DNA from: Anaspis maculata
Taxonomy: Eukaryota; Arthropoda; Insecta; Coleoptera; Scraptiidae
Length of the DNA: 64,000 nt
Assembly: GCA_949128115.1 (NCBI GenBank)
Contig: OX421966.1
Span: 67,701,416-67,765,415 of the forward strand
Reading direction: 5' to 3'
This document shows, piece after piece, positions 1-9,402 of the stretch (within the stretch, counting starts at the first letter, position 1; each line of letters opens with the position of its first letter). Both the position numbers and the translations under genes were made by a program. The notes under the pieces were generated by a model. The model was not told the origin of the DNA. It made no database searches and worked only from the letters and a program-made list of their open reading frames with translations.

Positions 1-198
1 GTTTTCAGACTTGACTTATGTATGGTTTGGAACGAGCAGTTCTTGCATTGGAATCGATTCACTTCTTTGTCAACATGTCGCAACATGTGCCTTTTTAGAT
101 TTTTCTTCTGTCCAGACCGAAACGAACAATGGTTGCACTGGAACGGACCGGTTTCTTCATTCGTAGCATGTTTACACATGTGCACTTTCAAGGCAGAC
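1..198 (-). pseudogene. C2H2 zinc-finger gene, downstream fragment (runs off the window)
   Basis: Read on the minus strand this stretch is open and encodes parts of three C2H2 fingers in the pattern FQCxxCSFxxxxxxxLKxHMxxH. It is the same finger type as in 8441-8862. Its first codons (YKSALKVHM) supply the His half of the finger whose Cys half ends at about 8441. It is therefore the continuation of the gene interrupted by the LINE at 199-8437. The fingers would bind DNA in the nucleus if expressed, but the reading frame is broken by the insertion and by upstream frameshifts. The gene continues beyond position 1. Confidence 0.75.
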
Positions 199-551
199 TT
201 ATATACAATACAATAATACAATACAATGATAATTTATTTCCCTTTAAACAACTTACAGCGAATAAAATGATCCTAACAATATCAAAAAGGTCATAAATAT
301 GGTAAACCCTACTTAAAGTTCTGAATGGAACTTTGTGTGCAGGTGCATTTTTTTTTGTGTCTTCACGTTGGTTCGAAATCAGACGGTAACAATGATAAAA
401 CATTTATATGAAAAAAAAGAGTAAAATAGTGAAGCAGATTAAAAACAACAGTACAGTAAAACATGTTAAAAAGCAATTTTCTCATTCGTAAAATCATAGA
501 GTAAAATCTAAAATAATATTATCACACGGGTTAAAAATGACTGGAAAATGA

Positions 552-2360
552 CTAGAGTTGACTTTCAAGAGGGTTCATAGTTTTCATGGTTTTTGGCACC
601 CTATTGTATAGTCTCGGCGCTGAATATCCGAAATGGCTCTGACCTAAAGTCTTTCGTGCTCGAGGAACAGCAATCTCTTCTTTCACTCTTATGTCATGTT
701 TGTAGACCCTTATTTCGGCCTTGTGCTGTTTTGTCTGGTATGTAAATAATTTTTCTGCGTATATCTGTTTTATTTTGTAAATTTTATACTCCCTGAAGAG
801 TTTGTCACTACTATATGTGATGTCCTTCTTTAGAATTATCTTTAATAACTTCTTCTGCGTTTGAAAGAGTGTTTGCAGGTGCGTTTTCTTGATTCCGCCC
901 CATACGACTATCCCATATCTTATTACGGACTCTACCAGAGCTTCGTATATAAGCAAAAGTGTTCTGTTGTCAAGAACATCTCTCAATTGGTAAAAAGAGT
1001 ATAGAAGACTCCGAATTCTTTTATTTGTGTTCTCTGCGTGGAGCCTCCATCTGAGGTGGTTGTCGAGAGTGATACCCAGGTATTTTATTGAGACAGCGCT
1101 ATCTATGGTAATATTAGTTCCAAGTATATTTAGCTGGTTAAAGTGCGGCAAGCCGTTTGCGTATGAGCAGAAAGGCAAGTATTTTGTTTTTTTGTCATTC
1201 ATGGTAAGCAAATTACAGTCGAACCAATCTTTTACTAGTTTTAGATCTTTACTAGCCTGCGATCTGACTTCATCCCAGTTTTCGCCGGAAAAAAGAATCG
1301 CTGTGTCATCTGCATATGAGAAAACCTCGCCATTCATTTTCAGGAGTAAAAGATCATTATTATAAATTTTGAAGAGGTCGGGAGCGAGGATAGTTCCCTG
1401 GGGTAAGCCAACATTTGTTACTCTCTCTTCACTAAGCGTGTCTTTCACCTTAACGTACTGTTTTCTTCCGCTCAAATAACTTCTCATTAGTTTATGTATT
1501 GGTCCTCGAAAGCCAAGGTCCCATAGTTTCTTCAGTAATATTTGATGGTCAATCGTATCAAAAGCTTTTGTTAGATCTATAAATACACCCAATACAGGTT
1601 TTTTGTTATCTAAAGCTTCGTATACTCTTCCAATCACCCGAGTGAGGGCATCCTCAGCAGACACTCCAGAGCGAAAACCAAACTGTTTGTCAGATAAGAT
1701 GTTATATTTGTCCATGAAGTTCGTCATTCTTTCTTTTAGTGATCGTTCAAATATTTTTGAGATTGAAGATGTTAGTGAAATCGGGCGGTAATTTTCAGCA
1801 TCCGTGATGCTGCCTCCTTTGTGTATTGGTATAATTAAAGCAGTTTTGAAGTGAGAGGGGCAATTTCCTGTTCTGAACATTACATTTATCAGGTGTGTGA
1901 TAGCAGGTGCGATCGTATGAATACATGCTTTGAGAATTTCAGACGTGATTTGATCGATTCCAGGAGCTTTATTCTTTTTTAGCAGAGCAATATGTCTATC
2001 AACTTCATCACATGTCACTGGGGTCAAGTATAAAGTACTCTGCACCACTGGGGTTTTAAACTCTTTCATGGGTTTTTGTATGTTATTGGCTAAATACTGT
2101 CCAATCTCCGAGAAATGTTTATTCAATTCGTTACTTATTTGCGTTCTATCAGTCAATCTGTCTCCGGTTTTTGTAACGATTTCCGTTATCTGATTTTTCT
2201 TATTTTTTTGGAAAACTAGGTTATTTACAACTTGCCAGATTTTCTTTGTGTCATTCATGTTTGTTCCTATTTTGTTATGGTAATAGTCTCTTTTCAATTT
2301 AGTTTTAAGGTTGTTAACTCTATTTCTTTGTCGCTTTGTACCGTATTTTGAGCTCTTCAT
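552..2360 (-). pseudogene. LINE reverse transcriptase part of ORF2
   Basis: 602 codons open. The reverse transcriptase domain is clear: palm motif A FIDLTKAFDTIDH at residues 260-272, GLPQGTILAPDLF at 318-330, catalytic YADD at 349-352, then a thumb and C-terminal region ending in a natural stop. In the cell it would copy LINE RNA at a nicked target site. It is not a free gene: its start codon lies within the overlap with the endonuclease frame, and the two frames (2320-3069 and 552-2360) are offset by one base around the A-rich stretch at 2325-2345, so ORF2 carries a frameshift. Motif GTILAP replaces the usual GTILGP. Confidence 0.8.
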
Positions 2361-3036
2361 CTTTCGGCTGTTTCAATTTCTGGGCATATAGCTGGTTTCT
2401 AATGTTCATCTCCCTTATAATGTTATTATCTATCCACTCTTTTCTTTTACGTTGTGGTTTAATTTTGATGGTTTTGGTTGACCTTTCAATGGCTTTTTTG
2501 AAATTCTCAGCTAAAAAGTTACACAAACGCTCTGCTTCATTGATGCTGTAGTAAAGTTCCCAGTTTGCAGTTTTTAAGGCCGAATCAACCGAATAGGTAT
2601 CGATTCTTGTGTAGTAATCATCTCTTTTTTCATATCTTGTTTGGGACTCTGTTAAGTTCATAGTTAGGATTGTACTGTAATGGTCTGTGATATCCGATTT
2701 TAGGACGATGGGGCATAGGTTCTCTTTCGGAAGTTCTCCCGCATAAAAAATGTGATCAATGTTACTTCCCCTATTTCCCTCCACGACTCTAGTGTTACAG
2801 TTTATTTGCGATACATAACCCAGGGCACTCAGCATATTCAGATAGTCGTTTGCAATGGGGCTATTTTGTTCTAGAATATTTATGTTCACGTCTCCCAGCA
2901 TGATTCTATGTTGATAATTACTGTGATCCCGTAGAAAAACATTCAAATCGTACAAAAAGTCCTCGACGATAATACCAGTGTGCGGTCTATACAAAAACAA
3001 TATCGACACAACGTCTTTACTTTCCAGTGTTACTTC
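2320..3036 (-). pseudogene. LINE endonuclease, C-terminal half and linker
   Basis: This minus-strand frame carries the second half of an exonuclease-endonuclease-phosphatase-type LINE endonuclease: LGDVNINILEQ, then NIDHIFYAGE and DITDHYSTILTM, where the D-H pair near SDITDHY matches the conserved SDH-type catalytic end of the family. A basic linker follows towards the RT. The N-terminal half lies across the nested LTR element at 7848-8228. The frame ends at a TAG at 2320 because of the one-base shift against the RT frame. The first residues of the open frame (upstream of 3036) come from the LTR, not from the LINE. Confidence 0.75.
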
Positions 3037-3246
3037 TGTTGGGATTGCCGGGACGTCGCATTCACTCAATAAGACACCTTATTACGCTCGAAAACTTTAT
3101 TATCACGAGAGTGACTTTACACACGTCCGCCTTATTCATGCTATGGTCCCGTACTGCCCGCTTGGTTCTGCTTCCTGTGGCACGCAGGAAGTAGGTACCT
3201 ACCTCGGGTACTGCCAACCTAACCATTGCCAACTTTGGCGCTAACA
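3037..3246 (-). repeat. 3' LTR of the gypsy element
   Basis: 210 bp, TGTT...AACA, nearly identical to 7638-7843. It is the 3' LTR because the element is on the minus strand. It carries an extra TACC within the GTAGGTACC stretch near 3190-3205 compared with the 5' copy. Confidence 0.95.
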
Positions 3247-3372
3247 CTCGGCCAATCCTGGCCTGAAAATGACCGCATTTTCGTCTAGGTAGCTTTCCGG
3301 ACTTCAGTTACAAGCATTAACATTATATCATATGAACACTGAATTCTATCAAAGCTCAGGTACTATTTCGGC

Positions 3373-3484
3373 AAACGATATGAACATTGGGAACAACCGG
3401 AACTCATCATCTAAACGATATGAACATTGGAAACAACCGAAACTCATCATCTAAACGATATGAACATTGGAAACAACGGAAACT
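3373..3484. repeat. 40-bp tandem repeat, 2.8 copies, in the gypsy 3' untranslated region
   Basis: Three units start with AAACGATATGAACATTGG at 3373, 3413 and 3453, exactly 40 bp apart, with one or two base differences each. They lie between the end of the gag-pol ORF and the 3' LTR. Confidence 0.9.
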
Positions 3485-3535
3485 ACCGTAAAAATATGAA
3501 CAAAAATATTCTTTCTACCTTCGAGTCTTATTTAT

Positions 3536-6500
3536 TCACTCCGTATAATCCTCAAGGTATCCAGGCCGTCGTCGTGCCCGTTTGTCACTCACTTGTCTGG
3601 AGCTTTTTTCGACGGTGGGTATTAAAGGCCTTTCGCGAGCACTCCCGCACATTTCGTCGCCACTTTCTGGAGGATCCGCGTCACATTCACTACATGCCTT
3701 TTCAGCCGTTTCGGTATTTACTGACTTTTCGCGGAAACTCCCGGCACTTTCTTCTTCGTCCACGTCGCTTGGCTTCTCCTCGTCGCTGCTGTCGTCTTGT
3801 TCCGGAAGTCGATACACCTTGAGCTGACTCACCGTCGCCGTCGTGTGGTACTTTCGTCCCTCGATGTTCGACACTCTGTAGGTATCACTCGGCAAAATCT
3901 CTGTGATCACCAAGGGTCCTCGGTATTTTGGCTGCAACTTGGTGCTTTCGCCCGTCATTTGTGGCACACGTCGCAGGAACACCACGTCTCCTATGTTGTA
4001 TTTCACTCCGTGAAATCGAGACTTGTCGTAGCGACGCTTGTATTTCGCTTGTTCGGCGCGTATCACGTCTCGTACCTCTTCCTGCACTTCATGTGCTGGT
4101 GTCCATTGACCTTGCTCGTTTTCGGCGAGTGCCGATAATTTTCCGTCGTGGAAACGGGGCAAATATCCGTGTAGAATCTCGTACGGCGATTTCCTCGTAG
4201 TCTTGTTTGGCATCACGTTCAAGTTCTGCTCCACACGTTGAATTCTGCTGTCCCAGGTGTCTTCACTTTCCGCGGTTGTCATTATTGATGGAATTAGAGT
4301 CCGATGCACTCTCTCGCATTGGCCGTTGGCTCTTGCCCAATGAGTTGAAATAAGAGTCAGTTTGATTCCATTCTCTCTGACGAATTTTCCGAAATCATCA
4401 CTTGTGAAGCATGTACCTCGATCGCGAATTATCCTCGCCGGAATTCCATACTGCTCTATGAACTTGTTCAGCGCTCGAATCGTAGTTTTCGTTTTAGTGT
4501 CCTTCATTGGGTATAGCTTCATGAACTTTGTCAGCGCATCGATCAGCACCAAAATATGCTTGTTGCCTTTCTTGCTTGTGATCAGGGGTCCCACGTGGTC
4601 TAAATGTATCCATCCAAAAGGCCTGCTTGGCGGCGGTATGGGATGCAGCTCTCCTGCCTGCTTTCCCGCGGGTAATTTCGCGAGAATGCACTCCGCGCAA
4701 GCACTGATGTGTCTCCTCACGTATCTTTTCATTCTGGGAAACCAATACAGTTCCTTCACGAATCGACGAAAATATCCGCTTAGCCCGAGAAATCGACGAA
4801 CTTCACGCACGTTTTGCGGTCGCGGAAAATCTCTAATCGCTTCGATTTTTGCACACCCCGGTTTTATGCCGTCCGCTGACAATTGCATTCCAAGGTACTC
4901 CACTTCGCGCGCGCCAAAAACACATTTCGAAATTTTCAAAGTCAATTTCGCACTTCTCAGTCTCTCGAAAACTTCGCGCAACTTGGTAATCCTCTCTGGC
5001 CAATCCCTTGCTGGGCAGATCACGTCGTCCAGGTATGACATGACCACTTGATTTTTCAGGGGTCCCAAGGCTAAACTCATAGCTCGACTAAACTCGTAGG
5101 GCGCATTCACCAGTCCGAACATCAATCTTTCCAGCTGCCCGGTCTCATCCATCGTTATAAAAGCGGTCTTCTCTTTTGCTTCTTCGGACAGTGGTAACTG
5201 CAGATAACCATGAGCCAAGTCAAGAACCGAGAACAGTTTACAGCCGTTCAGATTCTCGAGGTGTTCTTCTGCATTCGATATCGGAAAGTTCTTTTTCACT
5301 GTCTGACTGTTCAATTTGCGGTAATCTATCACCAGCCGCGGCTCTCCTGTCTTCTTCGTTACCAGTAGCACTGGACTGCAGTAGGGTGAATTGGTTTCTT
5401 TCACCAAGCCATGCCTTTTCCACTCGGCAATGATCTCCTTGGTGACTTGTCGTTCCTTCATGCTAGCCCGGTACGGCTTCGCCTTCACTGGCACTCCGCT
5501 GTCCTCTATGTCGACTTCAACCAAATTCGTGCACCCTAGCTCCGCCAATGTAAGTGAAAAGCAGTCCCGAAACTCGTTGCACAGCCGGAGCAGATCATCC
5601 ATTATTTCAGGGGGTGTGTCTTGGTCCACATTCAACATTTCTTTCGTGATTGGAGCTTTCTCCTCATCCTTCGTCTTCAAGCACATCACCGCATTGAACG
5701 CCGAGGCCCTTCCCACGCAGGTACCCTCGCCAATGGTGATGTCCTTGCCTGAGCTGTTGTCCAGAGGTATCATCCATGTCGTGTCATCGCCCGTTGCTTC
5801 TACCTCAACGAAACTCACTGAGTTTTTCAACAACATGTTGTTTCCCACGGTACGAAGCTTGACTCTCGGAGAAATTTCACTTATTTCGAGATCTCTGAAT
5901 GGCATCTCCTGTCTATAGCCAAACACTAAGGCGTCGCCCACACGCGCGTACGCCACTTCCTCCGACTCGGTGAAGTTGCGACCGACAATCACATCGATTC
6001 CTTGCGCACTGTCCGGCACTACCCGTAACTTCACGTTCTCGAGGGTAACATCGTCGATCGTCAGGCTCGCGCGCACGAAGCCACTACTCGGCACCGATTG
6101 TCCACCAAAACCAAACAGATTTTCGGGTTCCGACACGATTTCGCGTTTTTCCAGCCACGCCCCTTCGCGTACGGTGCAAACAGCTGACCCCATGTCAATG
6201 AAACTTTGGCACTTTTTCCGATTCACCTCTATCTCCCGATAAAATTTACAGGCTGACGTGATCCTTTTGTCGTTTTCCTTCCACAAATCACGGCTGTTTT
6301 CTACGGTCATCACTCTGTTATTGTCTCTGACATTTGTATGCGGCTGTCCCGCCGACGACATTGCCGCGCTCGGATCTCGGTTGGAACTCGCTCGCGGTGT
6401 ACTGGTAGCCAATGGGCGTCCAGCTGGCACTTTTTGCCTACAGTCCGAAGCAAAATGCCCTGGCAAACGACATACGAAACACAGTTTTTCGCGAGGCTTT

Positions 6501-7372
6501 GTGCATTGTCCAGCTAGGTGACCATCTCTTTCCCCGCAATTGAAGCATCGTCTCAGCGGCACCGCCCTTTCGGTTACGTCACGTCTCCCGGTTCGCGCTC
6601 GACTGTCACTCACACTCACACTGCCTCTATTCTGCTCGACCGTGTTCGCCGCGTCGTAGGACACTCTATCGGAAAAGTTCTTCCTTTCGATAACGCGCGT
6701 TAGTCGCTGAATATCATGCAGCAACTCCTCGATACTGGTGTGGTAGGCGGTGAGCAAACCAGGAACGAGAGACTTGTTCCACAGGCCCGCCACAATTTGT
6801 TCTTTGCACTCGTCGAACGACAATTTGAGTTTTTTGCAGAGTTTGTACTTTTCATGGAAATACATCTCTACCGGCTCCTTGTTGCCCTGCACTCTCGAGT
6901 TCATTTTGCGCCACAGTTCGGTCATGCTGTCCTGCACAACAAACGTCGCCTTGAAAAGTTTTTCAAACGCTCCCCACGACTGGATCTCATCACGTCGTAC
7001 TTCATACCAATCCTTGGCTGGCCCTGTCAAGTGCATCCTTGCCGTCTCCAACTTTACTTCAACCGGCCAGTTGTGCAATGTTCCGCAGCTGTTGATCCGA
7101 TCTAGCCACTCTTTTGCGTCGCGCTCTTTTATTCCGTCGAAATTCGGAACGGCCCTGTTCAAGTCGGGCATGACTTGATATTGTAAATTCGTGTTCGGGC
7201 GCACATCGCTCTCGTGTTGATTTTGTAGAACCGTCAACAAAACATTGTTGGTTCTTGCTCGCTCCTCCTCCATCCGTGTCATCATCTGCATGAACGCTGT
7301 AAACATTCCTTGCATTCCCGCCGCTTCGACGCCAACGTTTCGACTGTCATTCACACTCTGCTGAGAATCCAC
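3536..7372 (-). CDS. gypsy Gag-Pol polyprotein with internal deletion
   Basis: 1278-codon fused gag-pol. Domains in order: Gag with two CCHC knuckles (C276-C290 and C298-C311); retroviral-type aspartic protease with FIDMGS at 391-396; reverse transcriptase with VIDYRKLN near 681, SVLDLAHGYLQLPL at 715-728 and YLDD at 780-783; then integrase with CAEC at 892-895, catalytic triad D925, D984 and E1020 (DD35E), and a GPY/F-type module near 1148-1166. Two oddities are visible. The protease has D-M-G where D-T/S-G is normal. At about residues 873-875 the sequence jumps from the end of the RT connection (FLGLSGYFRRFVK) straight into the second half of the integrase zinc finger (YWFPRM). RNase H and the His pair of the HHCC finger are therefore missing without loss of frame. 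The protein would be made in the cytoplasm and assemble particles, but it could not complete cDNA synthesis alone. Confidence 0.9.
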   Translation of the reverse strand: MDSQQSVNDSRNVGVEAAGMQGMFTAFMQMMTRMEEERARTNNVLLTVLQNQHESDVRPNTNLQYQVMPDLNRAVPNFDGIKERDAKEWLDRINSCGTLHNWPVEVKLETARMHLTGPAKDWYEVRRDEIQSWGAFEKLFKATFVVQDSMTELWRKMNSRVQGNKEPVEMYFHEKYKLCKKLKLSFDECKEQIVAGLWNKSLVPGLLTAYHTSIEELLHDIQRLTRVIERKNFSDRVSYDAANTVEQNRGSVSVSDSRARTGRRDVTERAVPLRRCFNCGERDGHLAGQCTKPREKLCFVCRLPGHFASDCRQKVPAGRPLATSTPRASSNRDPSAAMSSAGQPHTNVRDNNRVMTVENSRDLWKENDKRITSACKFYREIEVNRKKCQSFIDMGSAVCTVREGAWLEKREIVSEPENLFGFGGQSVPSSGFVRASLTIDDVTLENVKLRVVPDSAQGIDVIVGRNFTESEEVAYARVGDALVFGYRQEMPFRDLEISEISPRVKLRTVGNNMLLKNSVSFVEVEATGDDTTWMIPLDNSSGKDITIGEGTCVGRASAFNAVMCLKTKDEEKAPITKEMLNVDQDTPPEIMDDLLRLCNEFRDCFSLTLAELGCTNLVEVDIEDSGVPVKAKPYRASMKERQVTKEIIAEWKRHGLVKETNSPYCSPVLLVTKKTGEPRLVIDYRKLNSQTVKKNFPISNAEEHLENLNGCKLFSVLDLAHGYLQLPLSEEAKEKTAFITMDETGQLERLMFGLVNAPYEFSRAMSLALGPLKNQVVMSYLDDVICPARDWPERITKLREVFERLRSAKLTLKISKCVFGAREVEYLGMQLSADGIKPGCAKIEAIRDFPRPQNVREVRRFLGLSGYFRRFVKELYWFPRMKRYVRRHISACAECILAKLPAGKQAGELHPIPPPSRPFGWIHLDHVGPLITSKKGNKHILVLIDALTKFMKLYPMKDTKTKTTIRALNKFIEQYGIPARIIRDRGTCFTSDDFGKFVRENGIKLTLISTHWARANGQCERVHRTLIPSIMTTAESEDTWDSRIQRVEQNLNVMPNKTTRKSPYEILHGYLPRFHDGKLSALAENEQGQWTPAHEVQEEVRDVIRAEQAKYKRRYDKSRFHGVKYNIGDVVFLRRVPQMTGESTKLQPKYRGPLVITEILPSDTYRVSNIEGRKYHTTATVSQLKVYRLPEQDDSSDEEKPSDVDEEESAGSFREKSVNTETAEKACSECDADPPESGDEMCGSARERPLIPTVEKSSRQVSDKRARRRPGYLEDYTE

Positions 7373-7620
7373 GCGCTCGCGCCATCTCTGGTTCGTTGCT
7401 CCATGCTCATTTTCCCGCTGTCTTCCTGTCTGCGTCGTGATTGGTGATACCCGCGGCGACTCGAACTCCTCTCGGCTCCACTCGGCTTCTTCTCCGCCAT
7501 CATGCCAACCCGTCCGCGTTCACCTTCGTCGTTGGTATCCGCCATCTTGAGGAAAAATCCACACAGCAATTTCCTCGTTTCTTCTCTTCGAATGGCCTTT
7601 TTGGTCAGCTTCTTGATGCT

Positions 7621-7637
7621 CAATCTCACTTCTGAGA
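7621..7637 (-). promoter_or_regulatory. candidate primer binding site of the gypsy element
   Basis: Directly after the 5' LTR the minus strand reads TCTCAGAAGTGAGATTG. This resembles, with two mismatches, the complement of a tRNA-Leu-like 3' arm (TGTCAGAAGTGGGATTG, recalled from known tRNAs). It starts inside the tRNA end and lacks the usual TGG. Position supports it; the match is imperfect. Confidence 0.4.
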
Positions 7638-7843
7638 TGTTGGGATTGCCGGGACGTCGCATTCACTCAATAAGACACCTTATTACGCTCGAAAACTTTA
7701 TTATCACGAGAGCGACTTTACACACGTCCGCCTTATTCATGCTATGGTCCCGTACTGCCCGCTTGGTTCTGCTTCCTGTGGCACGCAGGAAGTAGGTACC
7801 TCGGGTACTGCCAACCTAACCATTGCCAACTTTGGCGCTAACA
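7638..7843 (-). repeat. 5' LTR of the gypsy element
   Basis: 206 bp, TGTT...AACA, the upstream LTR on the minus strand. It differs from the 3' LTR by one substitution and one 4-bp TACC indel. Confidence 0.95.
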
Positions 7844-8228
7844 CTTCAGTATGAATCGCGTTTATCTTGTTAATTTGTTCCAAAGTTACCCTCTCCTTTA
7901 ATGACTCTCTCACGTACATTATCGCCCCGTCATTTTGATTAACATCACCGTAATTATAGTAAGCTCTATATCCAGGTATACCAAAATTCAAAGTGTTTTT
8001 TATTTTCCAGGTCTCACTAAGACAGATAATATCGAACAGGGTGTCAATCGCAGTCAGGTACACAAGAAAATCGTCGAAGTTGTGGCCTATGCTTCTGATG
8101 TTATTGTGAAACATTTTAAGCTGTGTGTTGCATTTATTTTTTTCCAGTATAGCCCTACAACTATCTACACCTTCTGCTACATTTGTGTAGATCTGCAGTT
8201 CTACAAAGTCACGGGCAAAAGGATCCAT
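7844..8228 (-). pseudogene. LINE endonuclease, N-terminal half
   Basis: On the minus strand, from an ATG at 8228, the frame carries the start of a LINE endonuclease: FHNNIRSIGHNFDDFLVYL, then DIICLSETWK, where the E of SETW is the conserved metal-binding Glu of the family. It is cut after IHTEV by the gypsy element. The other half begins with the duplicated EV at the far end (3036), so the duplicated target bases can be seen at protein level too. Confidence 0.8.
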
Positions 8229-8440
8229 CTAGAATTTTGTCGGACGTCAACAAGTTAGTGATGTTTTGTGTACATGTGTTAATTTGTGCTAGTGATTGTG
8301 TTGACTTTCCTACCTAGTAAAACTATTTTTATGTATCTCTTGCGAAATGAAGTGAAAATAAATTTTTAGTTGATAACAATTTTCGAGGGTAAATTAATTT
8401 TGGAAGTATACCTATTTTATTTTGGAAGTATTTATATTTT

Positions 8441-9402
8441 GTTCGGTACGAACAATGGTCGCATTGGAACCAGTTCGTTTCTTTGTTGGTAGCATGCTGC
8501 AACATGTGCGTTTTCAGATTTCCCCTATGTTTAGTTTGGAACGAACAGTTGTTGCACTGGAACCAATTGATGTCTTCGTTTGTAGCATGCTGCAACATGT
8601 GCACTTTCAGACGTCCCAGTTGTTTAGCTCGGTACGAACAGTGGTTACACTGGGACCAATTTATATCATCGCTTGTAGCGTGTTGCAACATGTGCGTTTT
8701 CAAAGAATCCTTTCGTTTAGCTCGATACGAACAATGATTGCACTGGAACCAATTTATGTCATCGTTTGTAGCATGTTGCAACATGTGTTTTTTCAGGGTG
8801 TCCTTTCGTTTAGCTCTAGGTATACGAACAATGATTACATTTGAACCTACGGATTTTTTCACTTGTCGAATTACGAGTCGTCATGTTTGATCCCATCGTT
8901 CCAACGTCTTTGGATGTTCTAGCATCAGCTTGATCTGAGTCTAGTGGCTCAAGATCTTTCTTTTTGGCATTTTTTGCCGAATCCCGTGGTCCCCCTAATG
9001 ATGTCACCTTTCCACATACCTAAATGGTGATGCTTTGCAAGACATAAGCTCGAGTTCGCTTTATATCCGCAGTAGTCGCACGGATACCCCACTTTCCTTG
9101 CTTTCGATCCTCGGATTGGGTGCTTGTTTGTAATGTTCGTACAGCTCGAGCCGATAGTAGCTCTTGTAGTCGCAGCAGATGCAAGAGAACTGTTCCGGTT
9201 CGACAATGGTATGGAACAGTTCGGTCGCACGGACGTTTTTGTGGTTCCTCTGGACGATGTGGTCGAGTTGGAGCACGAGTGAATTCTGATGCGAACATTG
9301 CGCACAGTTGTATCTGTCAACAACTTCGAGTGGATCTAACCTAAAAATACATCCTTTTCGTTCAAGGGCCATCTTAGCGCAAGCGTCAGCAGGGTGATAC
9401 AA
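8441..9402 (-). pseudogene. C2H2 zinc-finger gene, upstream part, with frameshifts
   Basis: Minus-strand relic of a multi-finger protein. An N-terminal part (9402 to about 9100) has CAQCSHQ and CICCDYK half-fingers, then a finger YPCDYCGYK, a linker, and from about 8830 four tandem fingers in a 31-residue (93-bp) period: HMLQH, a 10-residue linker of the type ATNDDINWFQ, then CNHCSYRAKRKDSLKT. The frame changes three times. An extra G in a G-run near 9088 moves frame; a second shift lies near 9000; a third is near 8820, where ACCTA replaces a single base. The last finger is cut at 8437 by the LINE. A GTATGT near 9015 could be a splice donor, so one shift might be an intron. The interrupted finger cannot be explained that way. 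Confidence 0.7.

Larger units (their letters stand above)
3037..7843 (-). mobile_element. Ty3/gypsy LTR retrotransposon nested in the LINE
   Basis: Complete element by its ends: two LTRs, 3037-3246 and 7638-7843, both with TGTT...AACA termini, and a single gag-pol ORF on the minus strand between them. The 4-bp sequence CTTC directly flanks both sides (3033-3036 and 7844-7847), a target duplication of the size usual for gypsy elements. The LTRs differ by one substitution (3112 versus 7713) and one 4-bp TACC indel, so the insertion is young relative to its surroundings. The internal region lacks the coding segment for RNase H (see the ORF), so this copy is probably non-autonomous. Confidence 0.93.
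199..8437 (-). mobile_element. LINE (non-LTR retrotransposon) inserted in the zinc-finger gene, itself split by an LTR element
   Basis: Minus-strand non-LTR element with an apurinic-type endonuclease domain (7848-8228 plus 2320-3036) and a reverse transcriptase (552-2360). The clade is jockey/CR1/L2-like by overall look; I cannot fix it further. Its 3' end (low coordinates) has an AATAAA-rich UTR and a short ATTGT-type simple-repeat tail at 205-230. The 6-bp sequence TTATAT occurs on the plus strand at 199-204 and at 8432-8437. Removing everything between these copies rejoins one zinc finger in frame, so this is the likely target duplication. The element is dead: one frameshift near 2330-2345 and a nested LTR element at 3037-7843. 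Confidence 0.8.

Noticed and set aside
3427..7178. Many plus-strand open frames of 80-230 codons.
   Set aside because: They are antisense to the gypsy gag-pol ORF, which has clear domains.
8816..9015. Introns as explanation for frame changes in the zinc-finger gene (GTATGT near 9015, CCTAG near 8820).
   Set aside because: Splicing these would remove the Cys half of a finger (FKCNHCSY) whose His half follows directly, so an indel explains the last shift better. The first possibility stays open and is mentioned in the feature.
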